NCBI GenBank assembly: GCA_934149405.1
Contig: CAKPEV010000005.1
Coordinates: 62,001 to 126,000 of the forward strand
From: an uncultured Clostridia bacterium
GTDB lineage: Bacteria; Bacillota; Clostridia; TANB77; UBA1234
Length of the DNA stretch: 64,000 bases
Direction: 5' to 3'
Positions within the stretch are counted from its first letter, which is position 1, and the number at the start of each line of letters is the position of its first letter. The position numbers were made by a program, and so were the translations under genes. Below are positions 45,616 through 54,275 of the stretch, piece by piece. The notes beneath the pieces were generated by a model that worked only from the letters and a program-made list of their open reading frames with translations, was not told where the DNA came from and did not search any database.

Positions 45616-47979
45616 CTATTCGCTTCTTAATGTAACATTACATTCTTTTGTTACTCTATCTATTATTTTATTAAATACTTCAGTTACTTCTTCATCGCTT
45701 AGTGTCTTTTCCGGATTATTAAATGTTAATGTGTATGCTATTGATTTTTCATCTTCTGCTACATTTTCGCCTGTGTACACATCGAATACTTCTATGGCTT
45801 TTAGCATTTTTCCGCCGGCTTTTCTAATTGCCTCTTCTACTTCTCTTGATGTTTTTTCTTTTTTCATTACGAAAGCCACATCTTTTTGAACATTAGGGAA
45901 CTTAGATATTTCTTTATACTTCATTGATTCACTTTTTATTTTTGATAATTTATCCATATTTATTTCCATTACGAATATGTCATCTTTAGAAACATTTGGA
46001 TGTAATTTTCCGATTATACCGATTTTCTCTTCGCCTATATATATGCTTGCAGATTGACCTGGATGTAGTTCAGTTGGCAAATCTTTTACTTCTAATGTAT
46101 ATTTTCCTTCGTATCCTAAGAAGTCAAGTAATTCTTCCATTATTCCTTTTAATATATAGAAATTAACTTTTTCTTTTTGAACACCAACTCTGTAATTTCC
46201 GCTCATTAAACATGCAAGTGATAAATGTTCTCCATATTTTCCATCTTTGTTCCAAAAGCTCTTGCCTATCTCGAATAAAGAAATATCTTTTTGATTACGA
46301 GCCTTATTGTAGTCGTATGTCATTTTTAATGATGGTAACAAACTATATCTTAAAGCGTTTCTTTCTTCTGTCATTGGATCTAATATCTTTACTACATTAA
46401 ATTCATCTGTTGTATATTTCTTTACTTCAGATTCTGGAATTAAGGCATAACTCAATGTTTCGTTTAATCCAAGTTCAACCATTTTGTTTCTAGCAGCTCT
46501 CTTGAACTTATCATAATGGCCTGGTATTACTGGTAATATCATCTTTTTACCTTTTATATTGTCCATTCCATAAAATCTTCCGATGTCATGGATTATATCT
46601 TCTTTTATTTGCAAATCCCATCTTCTACTTGGAACTTTTACTTTTAACAAATCTCCATCAACATCAAAATCTAGCTTTAATCTTCTCAAAATATTTGATA
46701 TTTCATCATGTGGAATGTCTATTCCCAAAACATCTTTGATTTTTGTATATGTAACTTCAACAATTCTGTCATCGCTGTTTGTTTTATTATATACAGCTAT
46801 TCCGCCTTCAATTTCAGCATCAGCATACTTTTGAAGCAAATGACAACATCTATTTACAGCCATTAAAGTTCTCTTTGGATCTAATCCTTTTTCAAATCTG
46901 TTGCTTGCTTCACTTCTCAAAATCTTTTTTGAAGTAAGTCTAACTTTTACTGGATTAAATATTGCTGATTCTATTACGATATTTCTTGTATCATTTTCAA
47001 CTTCTGTTGAAAGTCCACCCATAACACCGGCAAGGCCAATTGCTTTACTAGAATCTGCAATTACTATATCGTTTTCTGATAATTCTCTTTCTTGTTCATC
47101 AAGTGTTGTAAGCTTTTCACCGTTTTTCGCCATTCTAACTGTTAATGTATTTCCAAGTCTATCAGCATCATAGAAATGAAGTGGTTGTCCAACTTCTAGC
47201 ATTACATAGTTGCTTATATCTACTACATTGTTGATTGGTCTAATACCAGAAGCTATAAGCCTATTTCTCATCCACTTTGGGCTTTCTTTTACAACTAGAT
47301 TTTTAACCTTTTTAGCATAGAAAAGTGTACAATTGTCTGTTTCTATATTTAGGTTAAAATCTTTGGCAAAATCATTTTTATTTTCAGTGTATGATAAATC
47401 AATATCTTTTACATCTTTATTATAAAGTGCACCTATTTCGTACGCCATTCCAAGGATTGAAAGCAAATCTCCTCTATTAGCTGTCAATTCAAAATCTATA
47501 ACTTCATCATCTAATCCTAGATATTTTATTGGATCTTCTCCAACTATCGCATCATCACCAAGTTCTGCAATACCTTCAACATCTTCTGGCTTTAAGAATT
47601 TATGCTCTAAACCAAGTTCTTCAATACTGCAAAGCATTCCACAAGATTCAACGCCTCTTAGTTTACCTTTTTTAATTGTTCCATCTGGCAAAACTGCACC
47701 AATTAAAGCGACTATAACTTTTATACCAACTCTTGCATTTGGTGCTCCACAAACTATTTGCAAAACTTCATTTCCAACATCAACTTTACATATATGTAAA
47801 TGGTCTGAATCTGGGTGCTTTTCGCATTCGATTATTTTACCTATTGTAAGACCAGAAACTTGAACCAATTTTTTAGCACTATCGTACTCATTACCTACAT
47901 TTGTCATGTCTTCGCCAAGTGTTATCATATCCACTGGAACATCAACATAGTCTTTAAGAAAATTAATACTTAATTTCAT
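45616..47979 (-). CDS. pheT: Phenylalanyl-tRNA synthetase beta subunit
   Basis: 787 aa from ATG 47979 (AAAGGATGAGG upstream fits this start better than the ATG at 47988). Domains in order: KLSINFLKDYVDV start, an EMAP-like tRNA-binding domain (about 40-155), the B3/B4 editing domain (RNRLIASGIRPINNVVDISN), B5, a catalytic-like core, and a C-terminal FDX-ACB domain (YKEISKFPNVQKDVAFV). Overlaps pheS by 17 bp. Confidence 0.97.
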   Translation of the reverse strand: MKLSINFLKDYVDVPVDMITLGEDMTNVGNEYDSAKKLVQVSGLTIGKIIECEKHPDSDHLHICKVDVGNEVLQIVCGAPNARVGIKVIVALIGAVLPDGTIKKGKLRGVESCGMLCSIEELGLEHKFLKPEDVEGIAELGDDAIVGEDPIKYLGLDDEVIDFELTANRGDLLSILGMAYEIGALYNKDVKDIDLSYTENKNDFAKDFNLNIETDNCTLFYAKKVKNLVVKESPKWMRNRLIASGIRPINNVVDISNYVMLEVGQPLHFYDADRLGNTLTVRMAKNGEKLTTLDEQERELSENDIVIADSSKAIGLAGVMGGLSTEVENDTRNIVIESAIFNPVKVRLTSKKILRSEASNRFEKGLDPKRTLMAVNRCCHLLQKYADAEIEGGIAVYNKTNSDDRIVEVTYTKIKDVLGIDIPHDEISNILRRLKLDFDVDGDLLKVKVPSRRWDLQIKEDIIHDIGRFYGMDNIKGKKMILPVIPGHYDKFKRAARNKMVELGLNETLSYALIPESEVKKYTTDEFNVVKILDPMTEERNALRYSLLPSLKMTYDYNKARNQKDISLFEIGKSFWNKDGKYGEHLSLACLMSGNYRVGVQKEKVNFYILKGIMEELLDFLGYEGKYTLEVKDLPTELHPGQSASIYIGEEKIGIIGKLHPNVSKDDIFVMEINMDKLSKIKSESMKYKEISKFPNVQKDVAFVMKKEKTSREVEEAIRKAGGKMLKAIEVFDVYTGENVAEDEKSIAYTLTFNNPEKTLSDEEVTEVFNKIIDRVTKECNVTLRSE

Positions 47980-49018
47980 TTTCCTCATCCTTTCTATCGA
48001 ATTGTTTTAAAAATCTAACATCGTTTGTATACATTAAACGAATATCAGGGATTGAATATTTGAACATTGCAAGTCTATCAAGACCTGTACCAAATGCAAA
48101 TCCAGTAAACTCATCTGGATCATATCCACCCATTCTTAAAACATTAGGATGTACCATTCCAGCACCTAAAAGCTCTATCCAACCTGTTTTCTTACAAAGT
48201 GAACAGCCTTTTCCTCCACACTTAAAGCAAGTAACATCAACTTCGCATGATGGAGATGTAAATGGAAAATAACTTGGTCTAAATCTAACTTTTGTTTCTT
48301 CTCCTAATAGCTTTTTAGCGAATATTTCAAGTGTCCCTTTTAAATCTGCAAGTGAAATATTCTTATCTATAACTAAACCTTCTACTTGTCCAAATTGATG
48401 TGAGTGAGTAGCATCATCATCTCTTCTATATGTTTTTCCTGGACATATAATTCTTATTGGAGACTTTTCTTTATTTGCTTGCATTACCCTTGATTGGCTA
48501 GATGATGTTTGTGTACGAAGCAAATATTCTTCATCTATGTAGAATGTATCTTGTGCATCTCTTGCTGGATGACCAACAGTATAGTTTAGTAATCTAAAGC
48601 AATGCTCATCATCTTCAAGTTCTGGTCCGTCGACTACATCATATCCCATAGAAACAAATAAATCTTCAACTTCTTCAATTATTCTGTTAAATGGATGTTT
48701 TGAACCTCTTATATTTTTTTCACTAGGCAATGAGATATCTATTGTCTCTTTTTGAAGTTTTTGATTTATTCTCTCATCTTCTAATCTTTTTTGAATGCTA
48801 GCAAATGTATCGTTAAAATACGTTCTTAAACGATTTACCTCCATTCCATAGTCCTTTTTCTCTTCAGGTTTTACATCTTTAATACCAGTATTAAGTTCTG
48901 TTATAATACCTTTTTTGCCCATGTACAAAACCTTTAAATCGTTAAGTTCTTGATTTGTCTTAACTGCATCGAACTTTTCTTCAAGTTCTTTAATAAGTAA
49001 ATCAATTTTTTCTTTCAT
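47963..49018 (-). CDS. pheS: Phenylalanyl-tRNA synthetase alpha subunit
   Basis: 351 aa class II catalytic subunit. An N-terminal coiled coil, motif 2 (RIICPGKTYRRDDDATHSHQF), the CFKCGGKGCSLCKKTGW insertion common in Firmicutes, and motif 3 GFAFGTGLDRLAMFKY are present. Forms the heterotetramer with PheT and is controlled by the T-box leader upstream. Confidence 0.97.
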   Translation of the reverse strand: MKEKIDLLIKELEEKFDAVKTNQELNDLKVLYMGKKGIITELNTGIKDVKPEEKKDYGMEVNRLRTYFNDTFASIQKRLEDERINQKLQKETIDISLPSEKNIRGSKHPFNRIIEEVEDLFVSMGYDVVDGPELEDDEHCFRLLNYTVGHPARDAQDTFYIDEEYLLRTQTSSSQSRVMQANKEKSPIRIICPGKTYRRDDDATHSHQFGQVEGLVIDKNISLADLKGTLEIFAKKLLGEETKVRFRPSYFPFTSPSCEVDVTCFKCGGKGCSLCKKTGWIELLGAGMVHPNVLRMGGYDPDEFTGFAFGTGLDRLAMFKYSIPDIRLMYTNDVRFLKQFDRKDEENEIKY

Positions 49019-49052
49019 TTTTAAGCTCCTTCCTAATATTTATTCCTTAGAA

Positions 49053-49297
49053 AACAAAAATCCCAAGGAATTTTTATTCCTTGGGACGAATTTATATTAT
49101 TCGCGGTACCACCCAAATTCTAGTAGCAAGATGTTACTAGCACTTTAAGTTTAGATTAACGCTCTAATCACGACTTTTAAAGTATAGCTCCTACATTTGA
49201 AATTCATTATTTTGTTTATCTTAAAAGGGCTTTCAGCCGATGACCCTTTCTTTCTAAAAGAACTCAAAACAACTACTTTGAATGTGATCATAACTAT
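49053..49297 (-). promoter_or_regulatory. T-box riboswitch of pheST
   Basis: The minus-strand leader contains the T-box sequence GGGTGGTACCGCG (49114-49102), followed by a strong terminator hairpin (AATTCGTCCCAAGGAAT / ATTCCTTGGGATTTTT, 49056-49090). Upstream is a Stem I region with an AGGAGC bulge, and TTC in GAATTTCAAATG is the probable Phe specifier. Uncharged tRNA-Phe would favour antitermination and pheST expression. Confidence 0.93.
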
Positions 49298-49303
49298 GCT
49301 ACT

Positions 49304-49332
49304 ATAATATTCTTTTTTTATTAAAAAGTCAA
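49304..49332 (-). promoter_or_regulatory. Promoter of the pheST T-box leader
   Basis: TTGACT (49332-49327), 17 bp, TATTAT (49309-49304); predicted start near 49297. Confidence 0.8.
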
Positions 49333-49334
49333 GA

Positions 49335-49369
49335 AAAATCCCTCAGTTATTTCAAAACTAAGGGATTTA
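49335..49369 (-). terminator. Terminator of the 149-aa gene
   Basis: AAATCCCTTAGTTTT pairs with AACTGAGGGATTTT, ending 4 bp beyond the stop codon. Confidence 0.85.
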
Positions 49370-49372
49370 TTC

Positions 49373-49822
49373 TTAAATTGCTATGCCATTTTTTCTCGCA
49401 ATCATCTTAATCTTTTTCAGATCATCCATAAGTTGATCCGTTTCGATAACTCTGCGGGAATTTCCATCGACTCGAAATTGATCAAAAGCCATTTTCAGGT
49501 CTTCGGTAACTTTCTTATACTTGAAGAGAACAGTCGCCTTAAGTTCTTCGTCCTTTTCGAATTCAGGAGTGCCTAACTTCTCCAAAACGGTAAAAGCTTT
49601 AAGATATTCGGAATAGAAAATCTTTTTTCTAGCATCTCCAGATTTTACAGCAGCCTCATAGTATTCTTCGAGATGAAGCTGAAAAGTTCCAAGAGCCTTC
49701 AAAACTTCAGGAGCAACGTCAGGAAGAATATAAACCTTCTCTATTGCCTGTTCATGGGTTGCTACCTTGTCTTCAATAAGAAGTATGCTTGCAGTTTGTA
49801 CTGCCATATTCGATGATTTCAA
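49373..49822 (-). CDS. Unknown helical 149-aa protein (islet)
   Basis: Probable TTG start at 49822 (AAAGGATG nine bases upstream); ATG 49807 is the alternative. Almost entirely helical and charged (VLKALGTFQLHLEEYYEAAV, LMDDLKKIKMIARKNGI), with no membrane segment. I recognise no family. It is GC-richer than neighbours and has a consensus promoter and strong terminator. No in-frame CGG was found. Confidence 0.6.
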   Translation of the reverse strand: MKSSNMAVQTASILLIEDKVATHEQAIEKVYILPDVAPEVLKALGTFQLHLEEYYEAAVKSGDARKKIFYSEYLKAFTVLEKLGTPEFEKDEELKATVLFKYKKVTEDLKMAFDQFRVDGNSRRVIETDQLMDDLKKIKMIARKNGIAI

Positions 49823-49869
49823 TTGTTTTCATCCTTTCAATTAACACTTATTTTTTGCGAACATTTGCC

Positions 49870-49898
49870 ATTATAGTACGATTTATGTATCTTGTCAA
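49870..49898 (-). promoter_or_regulatory. Promoter of the 149-aa gene
   Basis: TTGACA (49898-49893), 17 bp, TATAAT (49875-49870): a perfect sigma-A consensus. Confidence 0.85.
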
Positions 49899-50063
49899 TA
49901 TTTTCCACGAAATAAACATCAAAAATAGTAATTATTTTTAATCTGAATGTCAAAACGCTACTTTTTGTAATTGTATTTATCACAAAAATTAATTAAACAT
50001 GTCATTTGAGAAAATAGATAATCTACATTTTAAACTTTTTTTGCCTCTTTCAATGTTTTTTTA

Positions 50064-50108
50064 CAAAAAGTAAAAGAGTTTGCTTGTAGCAAACCCTTAT
50101 TACTTTTT
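50064..50108 (-). terminator. Terminator of the 153-aa gene
   Basis: GGGTTTGC and GCAAACTC arms extend into AAGTAATAA / TTACTTTTT on the minus strand. Confidence 0.75.
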
Positions 50109-50119
50109 AGACACTTTCT

Positions 50120-50581
50120 TTACTTGGTAATGCCATTTCTTTGGCATATTTCAAGAAGTTCTGCCTCCTCGGCCTCGATTTCACGCAAGCGTTTCTCGAG
50201 GTCTCGAGCCTTTTGGAGCTCCTTTGCCTTTATTGCCTCTTCAAGCTGCCGCCGAATAACATCACTGCTCGGAGTACTGGATGCAGTCTGCGGAGCAGGT
50301 TCAACCTTTACAGGTTCAGGCGTCAAACACTCTTCATATGTTTTGACGTCCGGTTCGGTTACTTGCGACTGCTGTGACAAGACGGCATCAACAGCACGAA
50401 CAAATCTGCTTTTGGCAATCCTATCCCACAAAAGTGAAAGCAAGACAACCACCCCCAGTACAGCAAGCACACCGTACGCATACCGGAAACCTTTGATCCA
50501 AAAAATTCCGAAGATAGCATTTGCGAGCGCCAGGATAACTGCAGCAATGGTAGAAAGCGTCTTAAAAATGTTGGTTTTCAT
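50120..50581 (-). CDS. Unknown membrane protein with charged helical tail (islet)
   Basis: 153 aa. Two membrane helices (about residues 9-30 and 34-52), a Pro/Thr-rich linker, then a charged coiled coil (QLEEAIKAKELQKARDLEKR) to the C-terminus. No family recognised. Markedly GC-richer than the surrounding genes, with an AGGG ribosome site and a consensus promoter. It uses CGG three times in frame (50483, and tandem at 50252 and 50249), the highest density in the window. Probably acquired. Confidence 0.65.
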   Translation of the reverse strand: MKTNIFKTLSTIAAVILALANAIFGIFWIKGFRYAYGVLAVLGVVVLLSLLWDRIAKSRFVRAVDAVLSQQSQVTEPDVKTYEECLTPEPVKVEPAPQTASSTPSSDVIRRQLEEAIKAKELQKARDLEKRLREIEAEEAELLEICQRNGITK

Positions 50582-50627
50582 AACGAAACCCTCCGCGTAA
50601 TAAAAATTTTTTTTGTGTACGAGTATT

Positions 50628-50656
50628 ATTATATATTATTTATGTAAATTTGTCAA
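50628..50656 (-). promoter_or_regulatory. Promoter of the 153-aa gene
   Basis: TTGACA (50656-50651), 17 bp, TATAAT (50633-50628): perfect sigma-A consensus. Confidence 0.85.
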
Positions 50657-50860
50657 GCATTCTTATCCACTTTACTTAAATTTAACTATTCTAGCCATTC
50701 ATACCCATTTACAGACACACTTTCATTTTTAAATCACATGTATTGCTTGCTCAGAAAATGTTTGTCTTATCTATTCTTATTAAAGTAAACTTCTTTTCGG
50801 GCAATTTTATACCTCTTTTTACTTATTATCAACATCAATCTTCAAGATAATTTTTACACA

Positions 50861-50891
50861 AAAAAAACAACCTCTTTAAAGGTTGTTTCTT
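50861..50891 (-). terminator. Terminator of rpmF
   Basis: AAACAACCTTT and AAAGAGGTTGTTTTTTT form a stem with a T run on the minus strand. Confidence 0.85.
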
Positions 50892-50894
50892 CTA

Positions 50895-51086
50895 TTATTC
50901 AGCGTCTTTTTTACCAACAGCTATAACTTCTTTTCCATCATAATATCCGCAGTTCTTGCATACTCTATGTGGTTCTACTGGTTCATGGCAATGTGAACAT
51001 TCACCAAAACTTGGTTTTTCAAGTTTCCATGTAGATCTTCTAAGACCTGTTCTAGCTTTAGACCATCTTCTTTTTGGTTGTGCCAT
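50895..51086 (-). CDS. rpmF: 50S ribosomal protein L32
   Basis: 63 aa. The N-terminus AQPKRRWSKARTGLRRSTWK is the basic L32 tail; CSHCHEPVEPHRVCKNCGYYDGKEV has the two CxxC pairs of the zinc-binding form. Own terminator; ribosome site GAGGAGGG. Confidence 0.97.
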   Translation of the reverse strand: MAQPKRRWSKARTGLRRSTWKLEKPSFGECSHCHEPVEPHRVCKNCGYYDGKEVIAVGKKDAE

Positions 51087-51225
51087 TCTATTTCCCTCCT
51101 CTTATGCTAATCTTTTATATGTGTAATTTTAAAAACAAGCGTGCGCCGTTTTCAAAATTTCTATTACCTCGGCGTCAACTTTTAAAAGTATATACTGTTT
51201 TTTTTATTTTGTCAAGTAATTTACC

Positions 51226-51444
51226 CTAATCTAACGGATAAAACTTAATAGTTGCATCTGGAATTGCTCCATCATATTTTGGTTTTTCTATATTTAAATC
51301 GAACGAAGCAATTGTCTTATACGTTGAAGTTGCACATGTTGTTGATTCATTTGTGCAAGTAACTGGACTTACTGCTTCCGGTAAATATGTATTACTTTTT
51401 TTGTTTTGTTTAAATGTAATCGCTAATCTACTAAATAATCCCAT
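51226..51444 (-). CDS. Small hypothetical protein
   Basis: 72 aa, family not recognised. Begins MGLFSRLAITFKQNKKS; later part Thr/Pro-rich with two Cys (VTCTNESTTC). Ribosome site AGAGGAATAGCAT precedes the ATG. No membrane segment. Lies alone between rpmF and murD. Confidence 0.6.
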   Translation of the reverse strand: MGLFSRLAITFKQNKKSNTYLPEAVSPVTCTNESTTCATSTYKTIASFDLNIEKPKYDGAIPDATIKFYPLD

Positions 51445-51616
51445 ATGCTATTCCTCTTTTCTTTTGTTTTTTCACATATAGTCTATATGTTTTAAAGATA
51501 ATTTTCAATAGTTTTTACAAAATTTTCTTCTTATCTCTCCTATATGTCAACTCTTTATTTTAAAAACACAATTTTTATTATCTACTTTTCTCAAATTAAG
51601 CACACCACTATAGCGA

Positions 51617-53026
51617 TTATTCGCCTATGCTATGTACTAGTTCTTTATATTTATTTCCTCTTTCTTCAAAGTTCTTAAACATATCGAAACTTGCACTTGC
51701 AGGTGAGAAAAACACTGTATCCCCTTCACTTGCAACTTCATAAGCCTTATTAACGGCTTCTTCTAAAGATGTGCACTCAATTATAGGTAAATCTATGTTT
51801 CCACCTCTTCTTTCGATTTCTTGCAATGTGGCTGTTTTTATTTTTTCTTTTGTTTGACCTAGTAAAACTAGTGTTTTAACATGATCTACTATATATCTTC
51901 CCATATCTGTATAATCAAGATGTTTATCATAGCCACCTGCTATTAAAATAACTTTGTTTTTAAAGCTTACAAGTCCAGCTATTGTTCTTGTTGGACTACT
52001 TCCAATTGAGTCATTATACCACTTTACACCGTTTAATAGTCTAACAAATTCATTTCTATGTTCTACGCCTTTAAATGTTGTTAATACACTCACTATATCT
52101 TCTGGTCTTACTAAATCTTTAACCGCAGCAATTGCTGTGCATGCATTTTCAATATTATGTGCTCCAAGAAGCAATATATCGTCTACATTTATTATTTGTT
52201 TTCTGATTTTATCTTCAGATATCTTTATCATATTATTATCTAAAATAACTCCTTCATCTAGCTTAACTCTAGTAGAAAAATATCTGACTTCGCCTTTTGC
52301 TTCAAGTGAAAAGTCCCTTGTTATGTCATTATCATAATTTAATACAACGACACCATCTTTATCTTGATATTTGAATATATTTTTCTTTGCTTCTATGTAT
52401 TCCTCGTATGACTTATGGATGTCTAAATGATTTGGCGAAACATTAGTAACAACAGCTATTTGAGGGCTTTTCTTAAGAGTCATCAATTGAAAACTACTTA
52501 GTTCTAGAACTATTATATCTTCCGGTCTCATCTCATCTATCTTAGCAAATAGTGGAATACCAATATTTCCACCTAAATAGCAATGATGTCCAGCTGCCTC
52601 TAGCATCTTATATATAAGTGTAGTGGTTGTGGTCTTTCCATCGCTACCTGTAATTCCTATAATCTTTCCTGGACATAAATCAATTAGCATCTCAATTTCA
52701 GATGTAAGAATCGCCCCCCTATCAAGTTCCTTCTCTAGCTCTGGAATATCAGGTCTCATACTTGGCGATCTAAAGATTATGTCGTATCCAACAAGGTTCT
52801 TTAAATAGTTTTCACCTAAAGAAAATTTAACTCCCTGTATTGCATATTCTTCTATTAAAGATTTATCTAATTCTTCCTCGCTTTTTTTATCAAACACTGT
52901 TATGTTTGCATCTAAATCCATAAGGTACTTTATAAGTGGCGTATTGCTCACTCCCATGCCCATTATTGCAACATATTTTCCTTTTACGTAAGTCTTAAAT
53001 TCTTCTAAATTTTTATTCGTAAACAT
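51617..53026 (-). CDS. murD: UDP-N-acetylmuramoylalanine--D-glutamate ligase
   Basis: 469 aa Mur ligase. Adds D-Glu to UDP-MurNAc-L-Ala in peptidoglycan synthesis. The N-terminal Rossmann domain (YVAIMGMGVSNTPLIKYL), the P-loop IGITGSDGKTTTTTLIYKML near residue 112, the central domain NVSPNHLDIHKSYEEY, and the C-terminal domain with FSPASASFDMFKNFEERG are all present. Encoded just downstream of pfkA. Confidence 0.96.
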   Translation of the reverse strand: MFTNKNLEEFKTYVKGKYVAIMGMGVSNTPLIKYLMDLDANITVFDKKSEEELDKSLIEEYAIQGVKFSLGENYLKNLVGYDIIFRSPSMRPDIPELEKELDRGAILTSEIEMLIDLCPGKIIGITGSDGKTTTTTLIYKMLEAAGHHCYLGGNIGIPLFAKIDEMRPEDIIVLELSSFQLMTLKKSPQIAVVTNVSPNHLDIHKSYEEYIEAKKNIFKYQDKDGVVVLNYDNDITRDFSLEAKGEVRYFSTRVKLDEGVILDNNMIKISEDKIRKQIINVDDILLLGAHNIENACTAIAAVKDLVRPEDIVSVLTTFKGVEHRNEFVRLLNGVKWYNDSIGSSPTRTIAGLVSFKNKVILIAGGYDKHLDYTDMGRYIVDHVKTLVLLGQTKEKIKTATLQEIERRGGNIDLPIIECTSLEEAVNKAYEVASEGDTVFFSPASASFDMFKNFEERGNKYKELVHSIGE

Positions 53027-53048
53027 TTAAACCTCCATGATTACTCTA

Positions 53049-54173
53049 CTACTTATCTCCCAAACAAATACCTACTCTTCTAGCAGTTTGTATCCAATCG
53101 GCATCCATAGTAACAGTCTTTAAATTTGATGATTGTGCACCAATTTCTGTATTTTTGCCAGCAACTTCATCTAGTGAAACATGTGTAAGTTTGCCGTTTA
53201 ATAATGTTACCATTTCATTAAATTTGCCTTCCAAAGCAAGTTGCATTGCCATAGAGCCATATTCTGTTGATAAGATTCTATCATAAGCGCCCGTATTTCC
53301 ACCTCTTTGAATATATCCAAGCGAAGTACTCCTTGCTTCGTAGCCTGTTAGTTTTTCTATTTCTCTAGCTACAAATTCACCAGCTCCACCTAGTTTTATT
53401 TGGTCTAAGCCTGAGTTTTTTTCTTCTACTTCTCTTACAGCAACTTCTCCTCCGATAGGTTTAGCACCTTCTGCCACAACTATTATGCTGTGTTTCTTAC
53501 CTTTTGCTCTTCTTTGATTTATTTTATTTATAATGGCATTAAAGTCATATGGTATCTCTGGAATTAAAACAGTATCTGCGCCTCCAGCTATTCCTGCAGC
53601 TAGTGCTATCCAGCCTGCGTATCTTCCCATTACTTCTAATACTAAAATTCTACCATGTGATTCAGCTGTTGTTTTTATCCTATCTACAGCCTCTGTAGCG
53701 ACTTCAACTGCTGTATAAAATCCGAATGTTATATCAGTGCTAGGTACATCATTATCTATTGTCTTTGGAACACCTATTACATTTACTCCTCTTCTTGTAT
53801 AATCTCTGGCAGATTTTAAAGAACCGTCTCCACCGATTATTATTAAGCAATCGAAACCTTCGTTCTTTAGTCTTTCAGCTATTCCAAAAGATTTATCTAC
53901 GTGTTCTATATCTCCGTTTGCATTTTTTACTGGTATTGAAAATGTGTTAGTTTTATTATTTGAACCGAGTATTGTTCCACCTTTAGCTATTATATCACTA
54001 ACCGCCAATGGATCTAATTTTACATATCTATTCTCTAAAAGACCTTTATACCCTTCCAAAAAACCATATGTTTCAACATTAGCATATTCGGCAGTTTTTA
54101 CTATTCCTCTAATTACAGCGTTAAGTCCTGGGCAATCTCCACCAGCTGTAATTATACCAACTTTCTTTACCAT
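53049..54173 (-). CDS. pfkA: 6-phosphofructokinase
   Basis: 374 aa. Phosphorylates fructose 6-phosphate. The ATP site GIITAGGDCPGLNAVIRG and IIGGDGSLKSA are present; Gly (not Asp) after GGD favours the ATP-dependent over the PPi-dependent enzyme. PKTIDNDVPSTDITFGF is the substrate site with catalytic Asp, and MGRYAGWIALAAGIA binds substrate. Longer than the 320-aa E. coli form, as in group III enzymes. Confidence 0.95.
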   Translation of the reverse strand: MVKKVGIITAGGDCPGLNAVIRGIVKTAEYANVETYGFLEGYKGLLENRYVKLDPLAVSDIIAKGGTILGSNNKTNTFSIPVKNANGDIEHVDKSFGIAERLKNEGFDCLIIIGGDGSLKSARDYTRRGVNVIGVPKTIDNDVPSTDITFGFYTAVEVATEAVDRIKTTAESHGRILVLEVMGRYAGWIALAAGIAGGADTVLIPEIPYDFNAIINKINQRRAKGKKHSIIVVAEGAKPIGGEVAVREVEEKNSGLDQIKLGGAGEFVAREIEKLTGYEARSTSLGYIQRGGNTGAYDRILSTEYGSMAMQLALEGKFNEMVTLLNGKLTHVSLDEVAGKNTEIGAQSSNLKTVTMDADWIQTARRVGICLGDK

Positions 54174-54230
54174 AATAATTTCCTCCTTTGTTCCTTTATC
54201 TTAATTAGTTTTACCAATTATAAATCTGTT

Positions 54231-54270
54231 TATAAGTGCCTTTCAAATAAAATTTCAAAAGGCACTTATA
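54231..54270 (-). terminator. Terminator of the PBP1A gene
   Basis: TATAAGTGCCTTTTGAAAT / ATTTGAAAGGCACTTATA inverted repeat immediately after the stop codon. Confidence 0.8.
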
Positions 54271-54275
54271 GCTTT

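Noticed and set aside
53049..54173. PPi-dependent phosphofructokinase
   Set aside because: The GGDGS motif has Gly where PPi enzymes carry Asp, so ATP dependence is favoured.
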